DNA of 64,000 nucleotides from Galbula dea (lineage: Eukaryota; Chordata; Aves; Piciformes; Galbulidae): assembly GCA_013399015.1 (NCBI GenBank), contig VWZX01002356.1:248001-312000 (forward strand). The letters are read 5' to 3'. This document shows positions 37,101 through 49,100 of this stretch, piece by piece; position 1 is the stretch's first letter, and every line of letters begins with the position of its first letter. Below the pieces are notes generated by a model. It did not search any database, was not told the origin of the DNA, and was given only the letters and a program-made list of their open reading frames with translations. The translations under genes and the position numbers were made by a program.

Positions 37101-40100
37101 ATGTTCATGTTATTATTGTACATGCTGGTGCTTGCTTGCTGCCCAAAATGTGGTGGGGACTGTTGTGAAAACATGCTACAGCAAGGAATGGAAAAAGCAA
37201 TGTGTCAGACTTAGAATGCTGAAGCCACTAAGAAACTACTCTATTTTAAATATATCTTAAGCTAGAATTTATATATACTGTCATTTACTCCAACTTTAAA
37301 GGAAGAAGTAGTTTTCAGCTAGATTCATGTCTAAGGAAGAGATTTTCAAAGTCCCAGGTCCCATGTGTGTGCACAAAACTGCATGCCTTTGCGTGTGGAA
37401 CTACGGCAGAGCACAAATCTGCTAGGCGTGTGCAGTGACAGCCAACCAAGCCCTCTGTGGGCTTTGTCTGCACTCAGATATCTTTGGGAAAGGAACTTTT
37501 GGAAGGGAAGGAAAACACCTTTTTCTCCCTCCGCTGCTGGCACAGCACAGGACTGCTGAGCTGGAACTGGAGCTGTCCTTCTGCAGAAGAGGCCATTTGC
37601 ACATATGAATACCAGATTTGCACACACAGCTATGGCAAGTGGGCTCACAAATATAGACATGCAAGTGTGCAGAAACTGATTCACTAAATCTGAGCACCAG
37701 GTTTTGAAAATGTGGAACTGTAAGAAAAAAAGTCTAAAGAATGACCCTTTTTAAGGCCATTTCAGAACAACTTAAGGAGGAATAACTGTGGAAGATCTTA
37801 TCCCAGAATTTATTTAAAGTCAAGAGCTTTCTGGCTAGTATCTTCCTTCTCATTATGTCAGAAGTCACATGAGAGACATTTTTACCTTTCCTAAGTGCAC
37901 TTTACTGTTTACACATCAGTCTTTTCTCCTGTTTGAGCATAACCCATCAGCCAATGGAGGAATTATTACTGAGAGTGCATCTGTTTGGAGGATCTGCATT
38001 AGACTGAACTGCTCTGGCAGGCTCTCTCTGTATCAATGGCTGACTTCTCCTTCCCTGGGAAGCACTGAAGCTGAGAAAATCTCTCAGGGTTAATGCTCAG
38101 CCTTGCACTTGGGTACTCCATTAGGCTATTGCTGTGTCCTGTGAAACCTGGTGGAGCACAACAGCATTCTGGGCACAGGACCAGACTCAGAAAATCCCAC
38201 CATTCTCCTCCTTCTGATTCCATGTCTTTTCAGGCCACCTAACCCCATTTTCAGGTTGTTATCTGGATGGCTGAAACAGCACACTACAGATCATTGTGAA
38301 TACTCAGTGGCTTGTGTAAGTGCATTTGACACGTCTCTGCTGTAGAGCTGCAGTTCAGCAAGCCAGCCACAGCTCTGATCGAGCCGCCCTTGCTGCCCTT
38401 TCAGCAGAAGCCATAGCAGTGGTAGCTATGCCTCCTGCAGATGCTCCAGGAAGACAGTGAAGAAGAGGCATGGACAAGGCTGAGGGAAAGAGATAAATCA
38501 GTTGCTTCAAGGGGAAACTTTACTTGGATCAGTCTCATCACTGAAATTCCAGTGTTTTGGGTTTATTAAATCTTGTCAACCAGTGGGAAAAATATTGGAT
38601 GCTGGGCTGGGATACTAAGAGAGGCCTGAGAACTTCAGGGTGACAAAAGCACTGTGCTAGAGACAATTGTGTGCACCCCAGCATCAAGTGACAGGCTGTA
38701 CACCAACGTGAGAGCAACTCCCATCTTCCACTGGAAAGCGCAGATCATGGCCATCGGGAAGCTCACTGCTGCCTGCTGAGAGTCTTCGACACCCAACCCA
38801 CTCCATTTGGACAGATGGATTATCAGAGCTCTGCTGACTGGCACATGGGCCTCAGCTGGACAGGTGACTGCATGCATGATGCTCTTGGAGAATGACAGCT
38901 CTATGCTGACCCCCAGTATGTGCAAGCACTGATGGACTGAACCTGGTTGCACTCCAGCATTTAAGTGGTGGATGATACCCAGTCCCTGAGTTCCAGAGCA
39001 GCAGGGAACATGTAGGCTCCAGCCCAGCTGACCCAGCAGTGTGGAAAGCACAACATGAAAATGGTGTGCAGAAGAAATGCATCCACACAAAGGCCAGGCA
39101 CCAGAGTTCCCTGTGCAGCAGAGGTGCTTCTCAGGGACACAGAGTGTCACGCCAGTGACCGCAGACACAGCCATGCATTGTGTGGATGCAGGTATTTTAG
39201 CTATGCACTCACTTTGCCTTGCATGGAGACAGAATTTAAACCAACTCGTCAAGCCAAGTTGAAAGAAACCTTTTTTAGGATAGATAGTTGACAACAAACA
39301 AACAATAACATAAAACCACCCCATAAATAACTGCTGACCATAAATGACCTCGATATTTTGTGTGGTGTTGGTTTTGTTCTGGATTTACCTGTTTCCACCC
39401 ATATTCCCTTGTGCCCACCCATTCATCTCTGTAGAGGACTGATAGGCAGGATTAGCCTGAGACTGCTGAATCATGGGGCTTTGAGTATGAGCCAGTCTTG
39501 GGGACATCAGTGGACTCTGAGGAGTGGTGGCCCCTGTGAAGCCTTGGTCGGGCTGTTGACTAATACCTGAAGAAGAAAATGCATAGTTTAGCCACTGTGC
39601 ATTCAAAGTTAGAGCAAGCCAAGAGCTCATAAATGCAGCCACATCTTTACTTATGTCAATGGGAACCTATAATCTTGTCTCTTAACTTGGGATCTGGACT
39701 AAAGTAAGACATCATCAACTAACAGTATAAGCTTGACCTTAAAAAAATAACTCTGCATTAATATGTTATTTCTCTGTGTGTCCTAATCACACAAGCAGTC
39801 TCTCCCCTCTGCAGACCAAATAAGAAACACTGGTAAGTGACTTTGTTTTTCTCCAGAAACTGCATTCAAATCCACAAATAAAACATACTGCTTCTGTCTA
39901 TAAATCTATTTTAGCAAAGGTTATGCACAGCCTGGGTGCTGCATGGCACCACCTTTTAACATCTAGGCTGTAATTTTAATTTTTTCCTAAACTTCTTAGG
40001 CCCTTGGCATCCCTATTTCTGTGTCCTGGCAAAAGCAGGCAATGCCACTTTATGCAAGCATTTAATGATTTTGTAGAGTCAATAAATTATGTAGATGCAA

Positions 40101-43100
40101 AAAGCCCCTAATTTAAGCTGTAAAATCCTAATGATGTACAGATTTTTTTTTTTTAACCCAAGTCACTTTGTTCTTGTTCAAGTTCATCATAGACAGCATA
40201 CTCAACAGAACCATACTCAACAGAAACGAGCCACTTTTAATGCTGGGGGAAGAAACAGGTGGTATGAATGACTTCTCTACCCATTGTCTGCATGACTTTA
40301 CCTCCCTATGTCTCCACCTGTATCATAAAATGAGAATAACATCATAATGTCTCTTCATTTTCATAAAGCAATTACAGATACTGGAGGGAAAGCACTGTCT
40401 TGATTTAGATCAGTGGGAATAGAGAGGAAATTTAGAATTGGATGAACATAATCTGTTAAATCAGCACAACTTGCACATAACATTACTTAATAGAACTAAT
40501 TGTCCTACCACTATCTGCCGGCGTGCACACACACTGTTATCTCCTTGTGTCCATACACACAATCACACACTCACACACACCACACTTCTGCTACTGCTCA
40601 AAACAGGAGCAGTGCTTGGAGAAGACGTGGGACCAGAGCTAGGAGAGCGGGAGGCACCATGTTGCCTTGGAGGACTCCTAAGCTCCCATATTTCCCATCA
40701 TTCCTGAGGAAGCTGCAGGACACTGAGGGGGGAAACACGCTGCGGGCTGGGACCAGTACCATAGTTTGGAGGAAATGGGAACTGCTGTGCGTTGGCCTGC
40801 GGGATCCGCGGGTTGCTCATGGTGGCTGGTATGCCCCCGGCCGCCACCATGCTGGGGGTCATGCTCAGGCCCTGCCCACGCATCATCAGCGTCCGCTGCT
40901 GGACCTGCTGCTGCTGCTGCTGCTGCTGCATCTGCCGCCACCGCAGGTGCTGGCTCAGGATCTCCCGCTGCCGCTGCGCCAGCATCTGTGCGTTGATGGG
41001 GCCCTGCAGGGACAACCACCACCACCATCAACAGCCTCTTCCTCCCACGGCAACCCCACCAGCACTGACAGCTCCACTCCAGCCAGCTGAAGGGTCCAGC
41101 TCTTTGCCCCCACCCACCACAAAAATTAAAATAATACTGAAGAAGAGAGAAGAATCCTATTAATGCTTCTGCTAGGAAAGGTTTCCAACAGTGCAAGCTT
41201 CAGTAACTCAAATCATACCAGTGTGGAATGCTGCAGCAATTTGTAACTGCAAACAGAGTAGCTCATGAAAGAAATACACCTTTAGGAAATGAGAAGCTTG
41301 GTTCAAAATGCAGTTTCATCTTATCTCTAGTAAACAACCAACCACCCTGTGTCAATATGGGAAAGACCCTCAGAAATAAACCAGTAAGATACTGACAGTA
41401 ATATATCATACAGGCTGCAGGAGTTGTATTCAGCTTTAGAATTTATTATATGTATTTACCACAGAGAACTGCTACTGCATTGAACTGGGGGAAGAAAGAA
41501 GAAGAAAGTGATTTTTTTTTAAAGTACTATTTCTCTCACCTGTGTGGGCACTCCAGGTCTCAAAGATAGATTCATGTTGGAGACACTGCTGATCTGATTT
41601 ATCAGTGGCTGTCGATTCTAAAGGAAAAAAGCAACCCAACACCAAATCCCAGAAGTTTTTAGAAGGAAAACAAGAAAAGACAAATTTCATATACATATAT
41701 CTACTTCCCCACCAGCTGGTTTGAAGAGCTGGTTTTACATATTAAGCAGTGACGTCTTCCAGCTAAAGTCATATCATTTACATTAAAAAATGTCTTCCCT
41801 ATGTCTTGTTTAAATCTCCTCTCTTTTAGTTTAAAACCATCACACTTCTCCTGCCACAACAGGCCCTGCTAAAAAGTCTGTCCTATTGTCTCATCAAAAC
41901 TGATTCTGGCTAGGGCTTTTAGCTTAAAAGTAGAATTAGGCTGTAATAAAACAGGGCATACACTTAAGAGCTGGTCTGTTTGGAGCAAGCTGTCACTGCC
42001 TGAGAGTGCCAGAGCCCTGGCCCAGGCAGGTTGTGGTGTCCTTCTCTGGAGAGATCCCAACCCCACCTGGAGATGATCCTAGGCAACCTGCTCTGGCTGA
42101 CCCTGCTTTAGCAGGGGGTGGGACTGGATGACCTCCAGAGCTCCCTGTCAACCTCCACCGGTCTATGATTCTGCAGCAGCCACCTGGAGAAGCAGTGGCA
42201 GATGCCAGGAGGGGTGGCGGTACCTGCTGCGCCTGGAGCCGGTGCTGGAGCTGGAGCCGGAGCTGGTTGGGCTGGCTCTGGACCATGTTGGCAGGACGCA
42301 GCCCCGGCCGGGGCTGCATGCGCAGGGCTGCCGCGTAGCCTGGGCGCTGCCCCATGGGGTGGAAGCTGGGCTCGGGCATGGGCGTGTAGCTGCCCTGTGC
42401 CAGGGAAGCTTGTGCCGCGTACTGCTGGGAGAACACTGATGCCTTCTGCTCCATCAGCAGGCTGGACTCCTGGGCAGGGAAGGTCTCTGCATCCACAGCC
42501 TGGCTCTGCAGAAATTCATGAGCAGGAGACAGTTGTTAGGATGTGGCTTTTCATGGGAAGATACCAGACCAGTACAGCCACCCACCAAACCAGGCTTCTA
42601 GGATGGGGATGCTTTCAGCGAGAAAATGACACCAATCTGCTTTACCTAAATGTAAAACTTAAAATCACCTAGAGTTGTATTTTTGAGAGTCAAAATGTAT
42701 TCATGGAGACAAATTCCTCCTCTTTTCTGTTGAAAATAAAAGCCCACAATCTTTGCTGTGTTCTTAACACAGCCCTTGTATCATTCTGCTAATGAATAAA
42801 ACCCTGAAATGACAAATTCTTTATCAAAATCTGTAAGTGAAGTGACTCCAGTCCATTTTTGCCACTGAATCTGAGATAAATTCAAAGACATTATAAGTGA
42901 AAGTAGATTTTTATCGTCATCTTTAAACTACACAACAACTTCAAATACAGAAATAAATTATATCTCCAGCTTAACACCTCAGTGAGCTCTGTGTGGTACC
43001 AAGTAGGTTTGGAGATGAGTTTTCTCACGTCCAAAGCAGGATTTCATTGGTCATATTTCTTATCTAAAATGCAGAGCTAGTTCAGAAGCTATGCTCAGGA

Positions 43101-46100
43101 TGCTGACAAGTGCCGAGAAATGAAACAGGTATTCTAGGCTTGTCTGACAATATTAAATCACTCTAGAGACATATACGGCTTGTTTTGGAAATGCAGTTTT
43201 GATGCTAGAAACATCAAGCACTAACTTTCCCCTCCTATTTTTTTTTAATCACAGTTTCTTGCATCATGCAAGACTGAAATGGACAAGAACCAGCTGGAAG
43301 CTAAATAAAAAACTTGGGGGTGGAGGAATGGATGAAAAAGAATAGAACAAATTAATGCTGCAAAGTTTAGGAAGTATGTTCATAATTAAAAAAAAAAAAA
43401 TCCAGTTTTAAGTGCCTGGAATGAAATCACAGAATGCTTCAGGTGAAGCTTGCCCCTTAACACACATTACTCAGCTAAGAGAAGAATGGGCAAAATGACA
43501 TGTTACAGTTTTGCTCAGGCAAAAGCTTGTTGCCTCCACCACACAAAGGTCTTGATCTTTCTCCTCTGCTCCTAGGTCTTCATGTTCTTTTTATTTCTTT
43601 CCTACACCCTGTTGCTGGCTGTGATCTTACCTCTCTCCCACACAGAGTCGTTCCTCTGACCACCACAGAAGCAGAAGCCTGTTAAATTTTTAGGTTTGGT
43701 CAGTTCAGCTGCATAAAGCAAAGTGACTCAGCACAGGTCAGTAGCAGGAGAGAAGGAGGAAGAGGCTGAAGGAAGCTTTTCAGGTGCCCCTGAGCTGTTA
43801 GATGGATTCCCACCAAAATATGTAACTCCGTCCTAACTGGCAAGAAGTGTTTTATAATCCTCTTTTTCAACACACATTTTACCTCCACCTTGACAACTCA
43901 TCTTCTAAAGGCAATGCCCAACCCATGCAAAGCACCCTCCAGTATACCTGGCTAACCAGTTCTGGTATTCCTAGAGCCCTGTCAATTTCTTCCAAACCAT
44001 CAAAATTCCTTAATGCCATGTAGAGCTGATCCAGGAGAGCACCCTCGTCACTCGGGGACTCTGATGAAGGATGATTGCACAAGAGATCATCTGGTGAGCT
44101 GCCAAAGGGTTGCCTGTGAAAACAGGAACAGAGTGTTGGTAAACAGCTGCTGAGAAACACGAAATCACATCATAGGATTGCTACTGAAATTGAACTAACA
44201 AGTGGAGACAGAAATTATCTCAATCACTGCCAGTTTTGTTATGTTACACAAAGCAATGACTCAGTGTGATTAATGCCCGTCAAGCTCCTACAGGCACAGT
44301 GCATCCCAGCAGTGAGCAGCACACCAAGGGGATGTCCCAGTGCTGATTCCATGTCACAGGGTCAGCAGAGGAGCACAGAGGTCAACACAGAACACAGTTG
44401 TAGAACACAGAAGGCTAAACACTTTTTTTTTTTTAAAACTAGTTGTAACGTTTAGATGTTAGATTAAGCACACCATCACAAGTAGAAAAAGAACTGTTTT
44501 CCACAGACACTCCTCTTAACTGGTTTTCTATCAGACTAAGCAAGCCAGAGAGGTCACAGAGGGGTCCAAGGACTGCCTGAGCTCACACAGACAGAGTATC
44601 CGAAGAGCTGGCTAGAAGAATGAGGGAGCAGGGAGAAAAGGGCATTCCCCTCTTTACCTGCAGCATAACACTGCCTTGGCTCAACCCCTCTGAAGGAACT
44701 GCACACTAGGGTACCAGGTTATACACTTGGTGAAGTGCCTCAGAAGGGTGTCAGCAAGAATTTGGATATTGTCAGGCTGAGCCTGCTGGCTCTGTAGATC
44801 CTGTTTGCCTCGGCCTGATCTGTATGCACAGCACACTCACAGTTACAAAGCAGAATAAAGGTTTATTCCAAACCCAAAAGACAAAATTTACTGAGGAACA
44901 AGCTGTATCAGAAATAACACCTTCTCTGCAGCCAAATGACATATCTGTGGTTTGCAGCTCACACATGAGCCCCATTTCATGCACAATACTACAAGACTAC
45001 AATAGAAAACAGAAAGCAAAGTCTTCTGCAAGCAAGGGCAGCTACTATATGCACATCATGGCAGAATCTCATCCTAGATAAATACTCAGAGACAACAAAA
45101 GCTGTCACACGTGGAGGGAGGAAACAGCACTGTATGTGAACCCTTTTTACATGTCTATCTGGAAAAACAAAGAAAGATGTTTGTGTATTTAGTTTCCATA
45201 ATGAGATATATGGTTGCCATGGAAGTCTAATCTCTATGCCAGAGCTAAGCAGAAGGAAAGAGCTGCACCATCAGGCTGTGCACCTCCAAACCAAGTGGGG
45301 GGGCAGGCAGGAAAACGAGCCAAAACATCCTCTTTTTAATTAGATCTTGGACTGTAAAACATAAAAATAAGGATATATCATGAGGCACCTTCAAAACATC
45401 ACAAAGTGTTAATCAATCCCTCATAGAGAGAAGTTTCTGTAACTCTCACAGATGGAATTATAAATCAGTAAAACAGATGAACAAAAAACCAAAAAAATTC
45501 TTTGAATCAAATCCCTTGAAAACTTTAAAGATGATTTACACAGAATCACAGAATCATTACGGTTGGAAAGGACCCTCAAGATCATCTAGTCCAACTGATA
45601 GCATCTATGATCTGGAAAAATAAATGATGAGGCTAGCCAAAAAATCCTCCCTCAAATTGTAAATGGGCATGAATACCTATGGTAAGAATAAGTTTCAAAC
45701 AGCTGTCAAATTCTGTATGTTAAACAATGACAATTACTTTGTTTTAACTGAATAATTAAGTTATGCAAACAGAAACACTAACTGGGGGAGAATTAGCACC
45801 ACGAAACATCTTGAAAAGCATGAAAAGTAACAGAGAAAATGCCAATCTTAAATGTGTAGATAATATTTTCAGACATCCTTTCACACTGAAATTAAAGAGA
45901 ATGTGGCCAGAAGATTGAGCCTTTTCCAAACACACTCCTTTCCAATTGCTTCCTCTCCATTCTCTCTTCAGCTCTCCCCCACTTACTAGTGAAAAATATC
46001 CCAAAGTGCAACTCAGGCATTTCAACATTTTTCACTTACTTGTCCATTAAAACTATTGCAACATTTTTCACTTATTTACTATATTTATAGTTTCCCTCCA

Positions 46101-49100
46101 AATGTAAGCTGCAGACTTTTTAGGGAAGACCTAGCTCTCTTTTGAGAGATGTAAACTGCTTTTCATAGTTTTGACATTATTTAAAAGTCTTGATAATGAA
46201 CAGAGTTAACACATTACACATGAGTTAATGAGTTGTGACCAGTGTAGTTGTGATCATAGCCTGGGAAGGAGCAGGCTGCAGGGCAGAGCACCCTGCCTTT
46301 CACTGCATCTCTCCTTCCTTGCCTTTTACAGAATTTAGGTCAGTTAAAAAAAAACCCAAACAAACCAGAAGTTAAGCATGTCCTGCGCTACAGAAAACAC
46401 TACCCTGATGCAGGAAGAGAGCTCTACCAGAGCTACAAAGGCTCTGGCATTTTCCCACACTGAGCGTTAACAGTAAGAACAGCAAAATGAGCACACAATA
46501 CTACATGCAATAAACCGATGTAAATATTTAATGTAGAACTTTGTTTCCATGAGGTGCACAGAACATAGGTCTGTAAAATCTCTGTGTGTGGATGTGACAC
46601 AGAGACTTACCTGTTCTGGTTGCCAAAAGTCGTCTGATCTATAGGCAAGATGCTGTCTGGCCATGGTGCAGTCTGGTTGGGAGGTGCCTGCTGCTGGCTG
46701 TACTGAGGTCCTCCTATGTTCATCTCCAGTTCAGATGGCCCTAAGCAAGGGAAAGTAAGTATGTCACATTTGCAAAAAAGAATGTGCCTTTGTGTTAATT
46801 CTTTCCATTGCATTATCTATGGTACAGTAAAACCAAACAAACCCAGCAAGACTTCAGTAACATTACTCTTAAAAGCATCTCTTTTTTTTGGATAAAAATT
46901 GCTCTTAAATTTTGAGAAAACAACACAAGAACTCTGAAGGTGGTTCAAAACCACAAAACAGCAGATATGACAAAGATGCAAAACTTAGTAAAATAAGCAT
47001 AAAAAAAGGACAGTAGATAGAGTCAATATCATAATGTTCTTGCTTTAAAAGTGACCAAGAACAATGACAACATCCCCAGCATTTTGAACTCCAGTCTTCA
47101 ATGAACAAGAGCAACTCCATATCTTCCTTCTTGGGCCACAGCACTCTGGAGCTACAGCACAGCAGGAACTGTTCCTATCAATCCATGCATTAGAAGTCAG
47201 TGTTTTACACACCTTCCTTCCCACTTCCACAGGAAACTTTTGCTGTGGGATATGGTTCTCATCAAATCTATGGTTGAAGGGTTCTTTGTTTGTTTGTTTA
47301 TGAAGTATTTTTTGTATTTTGTTTTCCTGACTTACCCATGTTCATGACCTGAGATGGAAGCATCTGCCTGGGGCCAGGCTGGCTGCTGGGTCTCAGGGGG
47401 ATGCTGGCCGTGGGGTTGCGGATCATGCCTGCTTGCACTGGCCGGTTGATGGCACTGGCGGTGGGCGCGCAGGTCACCCTCCCAGCGGGAGCCTGGCTTC
47501 CCCAGTCTCCAGAGGTCATGGCAGGCCGAGGGGCACTGCCACCCATCATTCCTGGACAAAAGCCAAACAGACTCAGGTGCTGGCATTTGATTCAGAACAG
47601 CTTTAGCATCACAACGGCTCAACGAGCTGTGTGTTTAGCGATGAAAACGGAACAGTTTCACCCAAAGCACATTGTACCGTAACTGCCCGTCCAGATGTGC
47701 TACAGAGCGATGCCTCACGCTGCTCGGCCAAGGGCTGGGAGTTATTACACATTTTACAAGAGGAAGATCCTTTTATCATTTCCGAAACGCTGTTCAGAGT
47801 AAGTGTTCCCACATGCAGTCTGCAACAGGTGACGAGTGTGTGTGGATAGCTCTGACTTCCTTCCTCAGGAAATGCATCATGTTTACTGGTGTCTGTGTCA
47901 GGGCTTTACTTTCCAAGCATCGAGTGAGAATGAAGACCCAAGTAACAACTTGTTATCACTACACACGCTCACAAATCAGGAGGACTGAATTTACACTCAT
48001 GTCCTACAAACATCTTTTGGTGGTTCCTTTCACTGGGAATCGAGAGCCTTCTTAACTTGAAGGCTCACTCAGACAACCTCAGACCAACATACAGTGCAGG
48101 GAAATTACTCACAGGAACTTTCCGATAGATACATTACTGTTATTTTAGGGGAAGTCCTCCTACATCTACTGCAAACAACTGATACAGTTTATTTACACTT
48201 GGAATATATAGAGTACTACACTCTGACAGCAGCCAAAAAAGCCCAAACAAGCCCCAACACAAAAATCCCCCAAACCAAAAGATGTGCACTCATAGTATTT
48301 GTACGTTTCCATTTAATACAGTCTGCTTCAAAGAGCAGACAAAACACTGATTTCAGGTGGGAATACTGGTCTCTCCAGTGGCATTTTGCAATATCCTTAA
48401 GTAAGTACTAAAAGCCACACAACTAATCATTAATTGTAAGTTCAATTGCTTGGTGACATATAACCAAGGAGAAAACCCCCCTAAAGAGGGTCCTTGGTTT
48501 AGCTGCTGTACAAAATTGTTTCCATATGACATCCTCAGGTTTGTTCTGTTTGTGTACACACTCTATCAGCTGAAATATGTGGTGTGCTAGAGCAAATGGC
48601 AGGAACACAGAGAATACTCTCTAATTTGTACACAGAAGATGAATAACATCCTCTAGTATGTATACACAACGTGAAAGTAATAGGACACTTGAAGGACTAT
48701 GAGTTGACCTCAAAACTGCTTAAGTAGGATATTTCATTGTCTGGCAGTGTACCTTTCTTTACTACTGGTGCAAACTAAACATAAAATGTTGACAGGGAAT
48801 AGAGCCAGCTGAAAGGACTCATAATACCCATTTATATACTCAAAGTTCTTGGGTGCTTGGACAGCTTCAGACTATGCACTATTGGAAACAAGTCCATCAG
48901 CCAGGCTCTTCTTGTGAAACCCCCATGGTATCTCTGTACAATGACAGGGCAACACAAAGAAGTCAATGCACCGTGGACCAGGCATCATTCATGACAAGAG
49001 GTAACACCACTGCAACACCTGAGTGTTCCCAAAACGTTTGTTTCAGGAAATGATGAAAACATTAGCAGTTTGTTAATTTAAAATGAGAATTTAGAATAAT

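Noticed and set aside
40500..41163. Plus- and minus-strand ORFs over the CAG repeat, including Leu/Ala-rich 196- and 172-codon frames
   Set aside because: These are other frames of the NCOA2 polyglutamine exon. CTG/GCA repeats give long artificial ORFs.
42128..42672. Ala/Gly-rich plus-strand ORF of 156 codons
   Set aside because: It is antisense to the NCOA2 exon at 42224-42505. The GAGAGAG pattern comes from Gln/Leu codons read backwards.
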